A stretch of 64,000 bases of DNA from DASRRB01 sp036732755 (lineage in GTDB: Bacteria; Planctomycetota; B15-G4; SIAN01). The translations under genes were made by a program, and so were the position numbers. Shown here one piece after another: positions 40,959-49,601 of this stretch. Position 1 is the first letter of the stretch. Every line of letters starts with the position of its first letter. Location of the stretch: the NCBI GenBank assembly GCA_036732755.1, contig DAINBU010000011.1, forward strand, positions 3,912 to 67,911. Direction: 5' to 3'. The notes under the pieces are model-generated. The model did not search any database. It was not told the DNA's origin and saw nothing but the letters and a program-made list of their open reading frames with translations.

Positions 40959-43900
40959 CTACTTGTTCCCCGCGTCCTGACTCTCCGACTCGGATGCGCT
41001 CGCCTTCTGGATCCGGATCGTGTCCGCCGCCGGCCCCTGCGACGTCCATTCAAACGGGACCGCGTCCTCCCCGCTCTGATTGGTGTCGTTGTCCCTCATC
41101 CGATACGAACCGGGCTGCAGGCGCAGGTGAATCCGGCCCGAAGCGTCCGACTGCACGTAGTACGGGAAGTCGTCGGCTGCACCGTCCCCGAATCCGATGT
41201 CGATGAAGTGCGACGGCATCGGCAGGTCGGTGGCGCGATCCTTGATCAGCAGGTCCCCCGCGACGAGCGCGATCACGAATTCCGCGCGACTCTCCACACC
41301 GGATGCGATTTCGAAGTCCTGGGGCGCACGCCAGTACCACGACTGATCGGCGCCGCGAACGATCACGCTCACCGAACCCGCCGGGATCGGCGAGAGGATC
41401 GCGCGGCCATCCGCACGGACCTGGCCTGCGGCCAGGCGATCGACCCCCAAGAGCTGGTCCTTCGTCATCTTCGTCGACTTTCCCGGTCGCACCTCGACGA
41501 TGGCGCCCGCGGCGGGAATGCCGTCGACCGTGACGGTGACACTCAAGCAGCCCGGAAACACGGCACGGGCGTCGAAGTCGGCGCGCGTCTCCGCTCCGTC
41601 GACGATGGTGACCGGCTCGGACGTCGTGGTCGCCGGCTCTCCAACCTTCGTCACGATGCGAGCAGCCAGCGCGAACTCCACTGAAACACCGGTCGACATG
41701 GAGCCGCCCTCCCCAAGAGGGATCCGGACTGGAGGAAGCGCGAGGTGGACTTCGGTCGGACCCGGAGGCAACGGTCCGAGGCGGTACGTGCCATCGGGAG
41801 CGAGCGAGAGGGGCGCGGGCATGTCGAACGACCCGCGCATCCGTCGGAAATCCATGCGATGCTGGCGAACGATGCGGTCGTACTTCTGCTCGACGGTCTC
41901 GCCGGGTCTCGCGGCGATCACGTCGAGCCCCGCGCACGTCGCACCGTCGGGCACGATCAGACGCCCGACCAGGTACCCGCGCGGCGGCAGGACGAGCTCG
42001 AGGTCGGCGACTCTCGACGTGTCCTCGCGCACGTCGACGTCGTCGATGCGAGCCTCGAGCGGCGGGGCGTCTTCGTTGCAGATCGTGTAGTGGCCCGGAG
42101 GGACGCAGGCGAATTCGAATTGCCCGTCGGCGTCCGATTCCGCGTCGAATATTCCCGCCGGAGCTTCACCGTTGACGACGTGGAGCCCGGAGTTCGGGGA
42201 GTCGCTCTCCCGATTCGGTTCGAGGTGAACTCGGGTGTTCGCCACCGGAGTCGCACCGTCGGATCGAAGCACGACGCCGGAGATCGTGGCTCCTTTCGTG
42301 AGCCGTGCCGTGACTTCGGTGACCTGATTCGCCGGCAGGGGCGTTAGGGGCAGCGAACACGCTGCGCAGCCGGGCACTTCGACGATCAGCGTCTGCTCCA
42401 CCGGGATCATGCCGTCGAAGAGCCCGCCGTCCGGGGGCGGCTCCCCCGCCTTGACCAGTTCGAAGGTGTTCGGCCGAGTGTTTCCTGCGAACTGGACGCG
42501 CAACGAATAACGGGGAATCTCTGCTCCCGTCGCCGCGTAGACGACGTGCAGTCGAATCTGCGCGTTTCCTTTCAGCTTCGCGCTGATCGACGAGCCGACG
42601 GCGACGCCATCCTGCCGCCACGGCAGGAACTTGGGGTCACGGATCTCGACGGTGTATTGGCCGTCCGGAACGTCGTCGAACGAGTGCGACTGTGAGCTGA
42701 ACTGGATCTTCGTCGCGTGCCGCGGCTCGATCCCATTCCCGGTGAGGAGGATCTCGGCCGCGTCGCTCTCGAAGATGTAGAAGGGTCGCGCGAAGAGCAC
42801 GACCGTGATCCGATGCGCCACGTCGGAACCGGCGTAGATGATGTCCGCGTCGGTCGTCTCTCCCGATCGCACGTCGATCGCTGGGCCTTGGATCCAGTTC
42901 GTGAGCCGCGAATTGGCCTTGAGCTGGACCTTGCCTGGAGGAACGTTCTCGAGGAGGAATCTCGCGGTCGTCGCGTCGACCGCCGTGTAGACGCGCGTCG
43001 TATCGGCGCCGTCGCCTTCGGCGCACTTCGGTCCGTCGGCATGGACCGTCCATCCCGCTCGAAGGATCGGTTCGCCCTTCATGTCGACGATTCGGCCGCG
43101 GATCGTGCCCGCGCGACAGAGCGTGATGTCACCGAGGTTCTTCGTTGATCCCGGGTCGATCTGTGTCCATCGCCAAGCCGGCGCGGCGTAGCCGTCGAGC
43201 TTCGCGTCGAAGACGAATTGGAAGGCGCGCGGTGCCGTGAATTCGATCGCGAATGAGCCGTCGGGTTGGCTCACCACTTCGATCGGCTTCCAGTCCGTCG
43301 GCAGGCCGTACTTCAGTGCCCGCTCCTGATTGCTCTTCCACCCGTACAGCCGCAACGCAACGTTCGCGGCGCCGCTGCCGTCCGGGAGCAACAGCCTCCC
43401 GGTCATGTGCGCGGGCGCGTCGTCCGGGGGTGAATTCGGGACCGGTGCGCTCTCCTTCGTCCGAGCCGGCGCGCCCGATTCCTGGGGCGCCGGATCGCCG
43501 CTCGCCGCGATCGGACCTGCGGAAGCCGCCGGCAGTGCGACCGGACTCGCCAAGACCGCGGGAGCCGCGACGCTCGCTGCGCCCGTACGAGAGACGGCCG
43601 GGCGCCGATTCATCATCACGACGAGCGAGACTCCGATCACGATCGTCGCGGCCGACGCGATCAGCTTGGCACTTGCCGGGACCACGACGTGGGCGATCGG
43701 CCCGCACAACGGCATCAGCGCTGCCTCGAGCGTCGGCTCATTCCACTTCAACGAGTCGAGCCGCTCCCGCAACTGCGCCAGCCCTCGCTTCAACCGCGTC
43801 TTCACCGTCTCCACGCTCACGTCGAGCGTGCGAGCGATCTCGGTCGGCGGGAGCTCGTCGAAGTAGCGCGCGAGCAGCGTCGACTTGTAGGGCTCCTCGA

Positions 43901-44270
43901 GCGCGAGCACCGCAGCTGCGACGCGCTGCTGGATCTCGGCGCGCGCGACGATCTCGCCGGCGGCGGGTGCGGTGGCGGGCGAGGCGCGAGCGGTCCCTTG
44001 GATCTGCGCCTGCGCCTGCTCATGGCGTGCGCGTGTCGCTTCACCCCGAAAGAGGTGGCGCGCGACGTTGCGCGTCACGGCGCCGAGCCAGCTCCGCTTG
44101 TCGCCTCCATGGCGCGGCGGACGGGAGAGCGCGGCGAGCCACGTTTCCTGCTCGAGGTCGTCGACGCGATCGGCTCCGCGGACGAGTGCGCGCGCGACGC
44201 GACGCACCCACGCGGCATGGCGCAGTAGCTCGTCCGCCGATTGCGGGAAGGACATGGGGGGCAGACTCAC
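40959..44270 (-). CDS. ECF sigma factor with a transmembrane anchor and a large extracytoplasmic carboxypeptidase-regulatory-like tail
   Basis: 1103 residues. Residues about 10-80 are sigma region 2 (D-D-L-E-Q-E-T-W-L, R-S-W-L-G-A-V-T-R-N) and about 110-172 region 4 (L-E-E-P-Y-K-S-T, P-P-T-E-I-A-R-T-L-D-V-S-V-E-T-V-K-T-R-L-K-R-G). One hydrophobic helix (202-220) follows. The remaining 880 residues form about eight beta-rich modules of the CarboxypepD_reg/Ig-like type (V-A-L-R-L-Y-G-W, G-T-I-R-G-R-I-V-D, A-T-I-S-G-V-V-L-R-S-D-G-A-T-P-V). GTG at 44270 has AAGGAGG 5 nt upstream. No anti-sigma gene is adjacent, so the tail may itself be the sensor and anchor. Genes with this architecture are known in planctomycetes. 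It is divergent from the DUF1080 gene. Confidence 0.85.
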   Translation of the reverse strand: MSLPPMSFPQSADELLRHAAWVRRVARALVRGADRVDDLEQETWLAALSRPPRHGGDKRSWLGAVTRNVARHLFRGEATRARHEQAQAQIQGTARASPATAPAAGEIVARAEIQQRVAAAVLALEEPYKSTLLARYFDELPPTEIARTLDVSVETVKTRLKRGLAQLRERLDSLKWNEPTLEAALMPLCGPIAHVVVPASAKLIASAATIVIGVSLVVMMNRRPAVSRTGAASVAAPAVLASPVALPAASAGPIAASGDPAPQESGAPARTKESAPVPNSPPDDAPAHMTGRLLLPDGSGAANVALRLYGWKSNQERALKYGLPTDWKPIEVVSQPDGSFAIEFTAPRAFQFVFDAKLDGYAAPAWRWTQIDPGSTKNLGDITLCRAGTIRGRIVDMKGEPILRAGWTVHADGPKCAEGDGADTTRVYTAVDATTARFLLENVPPGKVQLKANSRLTNWIQGPAIDVRSGETTDADIIYAGSDVAHRITVVLFARPFYIFESDAAEILLTGNGIEPRHATKIQFSSQSHSFDDVPDGQYTVEIRDPKFLPWRQDGVAVGSSISAKLKGNAQIRLHVVYAATGAEIPRYSLRVQFAGNTRPNTFELVKAGEPPPDGGLFDGMIPVEQTLIVEVPGCAACSLPLTPLPANQVTEVTARLTKGATISGVVLRSDGATPVANTRVHLEPNRESDSPNSGLHVVNGEAPAGIFDAESDADGQFEFACVPPGHYTICNEDAPPLEARIDDVDVREDTSRVADLELVLPPRGYLVGRLIVPDGATCAGLDVIAARPGETVEQKYDRIVRQHRMDFRRMRGSFDMPAPLSLAPDGTYRLGPLPPGPTEVHLALPPVRIPLGEGGSMSTGVSVEFALAARIVTKVGEPATTTSEPVTIVDGAETRADFDARAVFPGCLSVTVTVDGIPAAGAIVEVRPGKSTKMTKDQLLGVDRLAAGQVRADGRAILSPIPAGSVSVIVRGADQSWYWRAPQDFEIASGVESRAEFVIALVAGDLLIKDRATDLPMPSHFIDIGFGDGAADDFPYYVQSDASGRIHLRLQPGSYRMRDNDTNQSGEDAVPFEWTSQGPAADTIRIQKASASESESQDAGNK

Positions 44271-44275
44271 GATCT

Positions 44276-44282
44276 CCTCCTT
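44276..44282 (-). promoter_or_regulatory. strong ribosome binding site of the anchored sigma gene
   Basis: AAGGAGG, 5 nt before GTG 44270. It is the best Shine-Dalgarno match I saw in the window and rules out the ATG at 44255 as the start. Confidence 0.6.
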
Positions 44283-44444
44283 AACGCTGCGGCCGCGCGC
44301 CCGTCCAGGTTTCCGAACTTTGCACGGATGCCGCGCCGAGCGCGGGAGGGTTCACCGCTTCGCGAATCGACGACCCGGCCCCGGCCGGACCGACGGCGCT
44401 AACCTGCCGCGCCGGTTCACCCCAATTCGGAACGGAGCGCGCAC

Positions 44445-46025
44445 TTGGCTCGACGACGGAGCGGGACCCTTCGGCGAGCGACGGCCCTCGCGGACGTCGC
44501 CGCGCTCGCGTCGGTTGCGCTCGCGCTCGCGAGCCCCATCGCCCTCGGGCAAGGCGTCGGCCTCGACGACGCCTTCGCCCCTTCCGCCTGGAGCGACCTC
44601 TTCGACCACCGCAGCCTGAAGGGCTGGGTGAAACGCGGTCCGGCCAAGTTCGAGGTCGTCGACGGCGTCCTGGTCGGCCACGCCGTCGCCGGCGAGACGA
44701 ACTCGTTCCTGTGCACGGAGGCGAGCTACGACGACTTCGTCCTCGAAGTCGAATTCCGCTGCGACGCGCCGCTCAATTCGGGCGTGCAGGTGCACAGCGA
44801 GTTCGTCGCCGGCCGCGTGCAGGGCCATCAGGTCGAGATCGACGTCGACGGCGCGCGTGGACGGCTCTGGTCGGGCGGGATCTACGACGAGGGCCGCAAG
44901 GGCTGGCTCGATCCGGCCGACGGCGAGCAGGGCGCGCGCGGCGTCGCGTTCAGCGAGCAGGGGCGGAAGATCGCGAACGCGCTCGCGAACGAACGGAATC
45001 GGGACGGCTGGAGCTGGCTGCACGTCGTCGCGCACGGCACCGAGCTCACCGCATGGCTCGACGGCGAGCTGCGCGGCCACGTCCGCGACGCGGCTCCGGA
45101 ACACGGCTTCCTCGCCCTGCAGGTGCACGCGATCGACGCAAAGGCGCTGAATGCCGCGCCCCGAGGCGAGCTCGCGGTCCGCTTCCGGAACGTCCGGATC
45201 CTTCCGCTCCCGAGCGGCGCGACGGGGATCGGCGACAGCGACGCGACCCAAGATGCGAGGGTCGCGATCGACGGTGCCGGCACGAACCGCCTCACCGACG
45301 AGGAGGCGCGCGCGGGCTGGCGTCTCCTGTGGGACGGCGCAGGCGACTCCGGCTGGCGCAGCGCGACGGGCGAGACCTTTCCGAAACGCGGTTGGACGAT
45401 GCGCGACGGAGTGCTGACCGTCGGCGCACCGCCCGCTGCGCCCGCGAATCCATCCTCGACCAAGGCGGGAGCCAACTCCACCTCCGAGTCCGCCGCCGGC
45501 GGCGACCTCCTCACCCGCGAGCGCTTCTCCGACTTCGAGCTGCGCGTCGACTTCCGGCTCACGGCCGGCGCCAACAGCGGCATCAAGTACTTCGTGCAGC
45601 CCGACCTGCGCCCGATCACGGCGAGCGGCGCGCCGGCGGCGACCGGTTCCGCCATCGGCTGCGAGTTCCAGCTCCTCGACGACGCGCTCCACCCCGACGC
45701 GAAACTCGGCCGCGACGGCAACCGGACGCTCGCCGCGCTCTACGACCTGATCCCGCCCGCCGCCGAAAAGCCGGCGCGCCCGATCGGAGCCTGGAACACG
45801 GCGCGCATCGTCGCGCGCGGCACGCACGTCGAGCACTGGCTGAACGGCACCCGCGTCCTCGAATACGAGCGCGGCACCGACGCCTTCCGCGCGCTCGTGC
45901 AGCAGAGCAAGTACAAGAACCTCCCCCAATTCGGCGAGTGGCGCGACGGCCACGTCCTGCTGCAGGAGCACGGCAGCGAAGTCTCCTTCCGCAACGTCTT
46001 GATCCGCCGCCTGCCGCCCGACTGA
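44445..46025 (+). CDS. tandem DUF1080 (3-keto-disaccharide hydrolase-like) secreted protein
   Basis: 526 residues from TTG at 44445 with GGAG 8 nt upstream. A signal peptide ending near A-L-G-Q-G precedes two DUF1080 domains. The first (about 45-260) has F-D-H-R-S-L-K-G-W-V, Y-D-D-F-V-L-E-V-E-F-R and L-N-S-G-V-Q-V-H-S. The second (about 285-520) has W-D-G-A-G-D-S-G-W-R, F-S-D-F-E-L-R-V-D-F-R and A-N-S-G-I-K-Y-F, with a long polar linker between. DUF1080 members hydrolyse 3-keto-glycosides after oxidation by Gfo/Idh/MocA enzymes, and the next gene is such an oxidoreductase 28 nt downstream. Duplication of the domain in one chain is less common. A TAACCT box at 44400 may be the -10 element. Confidence 0.88.
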   Translation: MARRRSGTLRRATALADVAALASVALALASPIALGQGVGLDDAFAPSAWSDLFDHRSLKGWVKRGPAKFEVVDGVLVGHAVAGETNSFLCTEASYDDFVLEVEFRCDAPLNSGVQVHSEFVAGRVQGHQVEIDVDGARGRLWSGGIYDEGRKGWLDPADGEQGARGVAFSEQGRKIANALANERNRDGWSWLHVVAHGTELTAWLDGELRGHVRDAAPEHGFLALQVHAIDAKALNAAPRGELAVRFRNVRILPLPSGATGIGDSDATQDARVAIDGAGTNRLTDEEARAGWRLLWDGAGDSGWRSATGETFPKRGWTMRDGVLTVGAPPAAPANPSSTKAGANSTSESAAGGDLLTRERFSDFELRVDFRLTAGANSGIKYFVQPDLRPITASGAPAATGSAIGCEFQLLDDALHPDAKLGRDGNRTLAALYDLIPPAAEKPARPIGAWNTARIVARGTHVEHWLNGTRVLEYERGTDAFRALVQQSKYKNLPQFGEWRDGHVLLQEHGSEVSFRNVLIRRLPPD

Positions 46026-46053
46026 ACGGCCCGACCTCAGCGAGGAGCCTTCG

Positions 46054-47475
46054 ATGCGTCGCCCGTCCCGCCGCGCCTTCCTCGTCGAATCGGGTTCGGC
46101 TGCCCTCGGCCTGGTGATCCTGCGCCGGCTGCCGGCGAGCGCGCGGCGCGGCGCGCCGTCCTCGCTCGAGAGAATCGAGGTCGCGCAGATCGGCTGCGGC
46201 CGCATGGGCCGCGGCGACGTGCTCGGCGTCCTCGCCTCCCCCCTCGCCCGGATCGTCGCCGTCTGCGACCTCGACAGCAAGCGCCTCGCGGCCGGGAAGC
46301 AGCTCGTCGAGGAGGCGTACCAGAAGCAGGGCGAATCGAAGATCGACGTCGCGACGTACGCCGACTACCGCGAGCTGCTCGCCCGCCCCGGCCTCGACGC
46401 CGTGATCGTGAGCGTCCCCGACCACTGGCACGCGCGCGTCGCCGTCGACGCGGCGCTCGCCGGCAAGCACGCCTACGTGCAGAAGCCCGTCACCTACGAC
46501 GTCGCCGAGGCGCTCGCACTGCGCAAGGTCGTCCACGCGAAAGGGGTCGTCCTGCAGACCGGCTCGCAGCAGCGCAGCGACGAGCCGTGGTACGCCTTCC
46601 GGATCGCGAGCGAGCTCGCGCGCAACGGCGCGATCGGGAAGTTGAAGTCGATCCAGATCGGCCTCGGCAGCGATTCGCCGAGCGGCAAGCCGCCCGCGCC
46701 GATGGCCGTCCCGGAGCACCTCGACTACGCGCGCTGGCTCGGCGCCGCCCCCGAGCAGCCCTACATGGAGGGCCGCGTCCATCCGCAGACGAGCCTGTCC
46801 GGCCGCCCCGGCTGGATCACGACCGAGGATTTCGGGCTCGGGATGATCACGAACTGGGGCGCGCACCACGTCGACATCGCGCAGTGGGCGCTCGGCCGGG
46901 AGCGCGGCGGGCCGCTCGCGATCGAGGGACGCGCGACCTTCATGCAGAACGACCTCTGGACCGTCCACCGCGACTACCACGTCGAGCTCGCCTACCCCGG
47001 CGACGTGCAGGTCGTGCTCGACCAGAAGTTCGAGGTCGGGCTGCGCTTCGAGGGCGACGGCGGCTGGCTCTTCTGCACGCGCAACGAGGAGCGCGCGACC
47101 GCGAGCGACCCGAAGGCGGCCGATCCCAAGAGCGCGCCGCTGCGCGCGAGCGACGCGCGGCTCCTCGCACCCGAAGCGCGTAATGGCCTCGGCGCGAAGG
47201 CGGTCCGCTGGCCCGCGAGCAAGAACCACTACTTCGACTGGCTCGAGGCGATCCGCGACCGCCGCGCACCGGTCGCCCCGATCGACGAGTCGGCGCGCAG
47301 CCTCACCGCCTGCTACCTCGCATGGCTCGCGATGAAGCTCGGGCGCAAGCTGAAATGGGACGCCGCCGCCGAGCGCATCGTGGACGACCCCGACGCCGGC
47401 GCTCGGCTCGGCCGCGCGCCGCGCTCGGGCGAGTACGACCTCGCCGCCGTGCTGAAGCGCGCCGGCATCGAGTGA
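46054..47475 (+). CDS. Tat-exported Gfo/Idh/MocA-family oxidoreductase
   Basis: 473 residues. ATG at 46054 has GGAG 7 nt upstream. The N-terminus has S-R-R-A-F-L, a twin-arginine signal. The Rossmann domain shows V-A-Q-I-G-C-G-R-M-G-R-G-D, V-C-D-L-D, and D-A-V-I-V-S-V-P-D-H-W-H; Y-V-Q-K-P-V-T supplies the EKP-like catalytic lysine (here QKP). The C-terminal domain has E-D-F-G-L-G-M-I-T-N-W-G-A-H-H-V-D-I-A-Q-W. These secreted planctomycete enzymes oxidise a sugar at C3 in the periplasm, which the DUF1080 neighbour would then cleave. The downstream gene follows with an overlap or a 5-nt gap, depending on its start. Confidence 0.93.
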   Translation: MRRPSRRAFLVESGSAALGLVILRRLPASARRGAPSSLERIEVAQIGCGRMGRGDVLGVLASPLARIVAVCDLDSKRLAAGKQLVEEAYQKQGESKIDVATYADYRELLARPGLDAVIVSVPDHWHARVAVDAALAGKHAYVQKPVTYDVAEALALRKVVHAKGVVLQTGSQQRSDEPWYAFRIASELARNGAIGKLKSIQIGLGSDSPSGKPPAPMAVPEHLDYARWLGAAPEQPYMEGRVHPQTSLSGRPGWITTEDFGLGMITNWGAHHVDIAQWALGRERGGPLAIEGRATFMQNDLWTVHRDYHVELAYPGDVQVVLDQKFEVGLRFEGDGGWLFCTRNEERATASDPKAADPKSAPLRASDARLLAPEARNGLGAKAVRWPASKNHYFDWLEAIRDRRAPVAPIDESARSLTACYLAWLAMKLGRKLKWDAAAERIVDDPDAGARLGRAPRSGEYDLAAVLKRAGIE

Positions 47476-47480
47476 CCGCC

Positions 47481-48362
47481 ATGACCCCGACGCCCCCGTT
47501 CGATTCCGCCGATCCCTCCGCGAAGATCACGCGCTTCCGCGCGCTGCACGCCGCCGGCTGCTTCCTTCTCCCGAATCCTTGGGACGTCGGCAGCGCGATC
47601 GCGCTCGCGCGCCGCGGTTTCAAGGCGCTCGCCACGACGTCCGCCGGCTACTCGTTCACGCGCGGACTGCCCGACGCGACCGACGCGCTCTCACGCGCGG
47701 ACGTCCTCGCCCACGTGCGCGAGATCGTCACGGCGACGCCGCTCCCCGTGAACGTCGACTTCCAGTCGGGGTACGCGCCCACGCCCGAAGGCGTCGCGGA
47801 GAGCGTCACGCTCTGCGCCGCGACCGGCTGCGCCGGCCTCTCGCTCGAGGACGCGAGCGGCGAAAGGCACGCGCCGCTCTTCGAGCTCCCGCACGCCGTC
47901 GAACGCATCCGCGCCGCGCGCGCCGCGCGCGACGCAGCCCGCTCGGGCGTCGTCCTCACCGCGCGCTGCGAGGCGTGGCTGGTCGGGGCGGACGATCCCA
48001 AGAAGATCGCCCTCGAGCGTCTCGTCGCCTTCGCCGAAGCGGGCGCCGACTGCCTCTACGCGCCGGGCGTGCGCGACCCCGCGACGATCGCGGAGCTCGT
48101 GCGCGCCGTCGCGCCCAAGCCGGTGAACGTCCTCGTCTCGGCGCCGGCGCCGGGGCTCTCGCTGAAAAGCCTCGCCGACCTCGGCGTGCGCCGCGTCTCG
48201 CTCGGCTCCACGCTCGCACGCGTCGCGTGGGGCGCCTTCCTCGCCGCGGCCGACGCGCTGGTGGCGGCCGATTCGTTCGACGTGCTCGCCGGAGCCGCTC
48301 CGTTCCAGGACCTGAACGCACTGTTCGCTGCGGGCCGCTACGGCAGCGGGGCGATGCTGTAG
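47481..48362 (+). CDS. isocitrate lyase/PEP mutase-family enzyme
   Basis: 293 residues from ATG at 47481; GTG at 47472, overlapping the previous stop by 4 nt, is also possible. The (beta/alpha)8 barrel shows L-P-N-P-W-D-V-G-S-A, A-T-T-S-A-G-Y-S, V-N-V-D-F-Q-S-G-Y-A, G-L-S-L-E-D-A-S and V-L-T-A-R-C-E-A, the landmark positions of the oxaloacetate decarboxylase/PEP mutase branch. The K-K-C-G loop of isocitrate lyases is absent, so 2-methylisocitrate lyase-, phosphonopyruvate- or carboxyvinyl-type activity cannot be decided. It is probably cytoplasmic. It is convergent with the sugar dehydrogenase gene, overlapping it by 25 bp. Confidence 0.85.
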   Translation: MTPTPPFDSADPSAKITRFRALHAAGCFLLPNPWDVGSAIALARRGFKALATTSAGYSFTRGLPDATDALSRADVLAHVREIVTATPLPVNVDFQSGYAPTPEGVAESVTLCAATGCAGLSLEDASGERHAPLFELPHAVERIRAARAARDAARSGVVLTARCEAWLVGADDPKKIALERLVAFAEAGADCLYAPGVRDPATIAELVRAVAPKPVNVLVSAPAPGLSLKSLADLGVRRVSLGSTLARVAWGAFLAAADALVAADSFDVLAGAAPFQDLNALFAAGRYGSGAML

Positions 48363-49549
48363 ACGACGCCGTGTTTGTCGTAGGCGACGACGTAGATCTC
48401 GCCGTCGCGCCCCTGACCGAACGCGACGATGTTGAGCGGGGCCTTGTGGATCTGCTTCGGGACGGGCGGCTGACCGTTCGGGTCGAAGCAGAAGAGTCGC
48501 CCCTGCTCGAAGTCGCCGTAGACGTAGCGCCCCTGCAGCTCCGGCACGCTCGTGCCGTGGTAGACGAAACCGCCGACGATCGCCTCGCACTGCGGATGGT
48601 TGTGCACCGCGATCGGCGCGACGAAGCCGGGCGGGTTCGACGGGACGCCCGACGGATAGGCGAGGTTTCCCTCCAGGACGTTCCAGCCGTAGTTGCCGCC
48701 GCGCACGATCTCGTCGATCTCCTCGGCGTTGTCCTGGCCGACGTCGCCGGCCCACAGCCTCCCGGTCGCCGGATCGAACCCCATCTTCCATGGGTTGCGC
48801 ATGCCGAGGGCCCAGATCTCGTCGGCGCCGCCGACGCCGACGAAGGGGTTGTCGGACGGCACGGCGTAGGGGCGCACGGAGACGTCGAGACGGAGGATCT
48901 TCCCGAACCAGGTGTTCACGTCCTGGCCGTTGTCGAACGGGTCGCCCGCGTCGCCGCCGTCGCCGAACGCGACGTAGAGGAAGCCGTCGGGCCCGAAGTC
49001 GATGTCGCCGCCGTTGTGGTTGCTGAAGAGCTGGAGCAGCGAGAGCACCGTCGCGTCCGGGCCGGGATCGAGCGTGAAGGTGAGTCCGCCGTCGGCGCTG
49101 ACGTAGCGCGTCACCTTCGACGTGCCGGCGTTGCCGCCGACGTTCTCGACGTAGGAGAGGAAGACCAGGCCGTTCGTCCCGAAGGCGGGATCGAAGGCCA
49201 TCCCGAGCACGCCGTTCTCCCCGTTGGTCAGCAGGTTCGGGACGGTGACCGCGGTCGAGCGCGTCCCGGCCGGATCGGTGTCGAGAAAGGTCTCGATCGC
49301 GCCGAACTGCTCGACGACGTACCAGCGGTGGTCGTCGCTCGGGTGCTGCAGCAGGTCGACGGCGTAGGGGAAGGCCTGGCCGCCGAAAGCGGGCGTGAGG
49401 GCGACGACCGGCGGAGCGTGTGGGTGCGAGCCGCGCGAGCAGGCGCCCGCGCCGAGTACCCCCAGCGCCGCCAGCGCGGCGAGCCGCGCCGCTCTCAGGG
49501 TCGAGCGCAGGCTTGCGCGCGGGGTCGCGCCTCCTCGAGCGTGAGCCAT
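48338..49549 (-). CDS. PQQ-dependent sugar dehydrogenase-like lipoprotein (glucose/sorbosone dehydrogenase fold)
   Basis: 403 residues. The signal ends in L-G-A-G-A-C, a lipobox, with an acylated Cys at about 37. The six-bladed propeller shows E-N-G-V-L-G-M-A-F-D-P, H-N-G-G-D-I-D-F-G-P-D-G-F-L-Y-V-A-F-G-D-G-G, L-G-M-R-N-P-W-K-M-G-F-D and V-G-Q-D-N-A-E-E-I-D, the motifs of the sGDH family. The HNGG histidine is the usual catalytic base. It likely oxidises aldose or related sugars using PQQ, outside the inner membrane. ATG at 49549 has GGAG 7 nt upstream. The last 25 bp overlap the convergent PEP mutase-like gene. Confidence 0.88.
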   Translation of the reverse strand: MAHARGGATPRASLRSTLRAARLAALAALGVLGAGACSRGSHPHAPPVVALTPAFGGQAFPYAVDLLQHPSDDHRWYVVEQFGAIETFLDTDPAGTRSTAVTVPNLLTNGENGVLGMAFDPAFGTNGLVFLSYVENVGGNAGTSKVTRYVSADGGLTFTLDPGPDATVLSLLQLFSNHNGGDIDFGPDGFLYVAFGDGGDAGDPFDNGQDVNTWFGKILRLDVSVRPYAVPSDNPFVGVGGADEIWALGMRNPWKMGFDPATGRLWAGDVGQDNAEEIDEIVRGGNYGWNVLEGNLAYPSGVPSNPPGFVAPIAVHNHPQCEAIVGGFVYHGTSVPELQGRYVYGDFEQGRLFCFDPNGQPPVPKQIHKAPLNIVAFGQGRDGEIYVVAYDKHGVVYSIAPLP

Positions 49550-49601
49550 CGTCGCTCTCCGATTCCGCCTCCGACGAGACGGAACGGTAGCGCCGCGCGG
49601 A

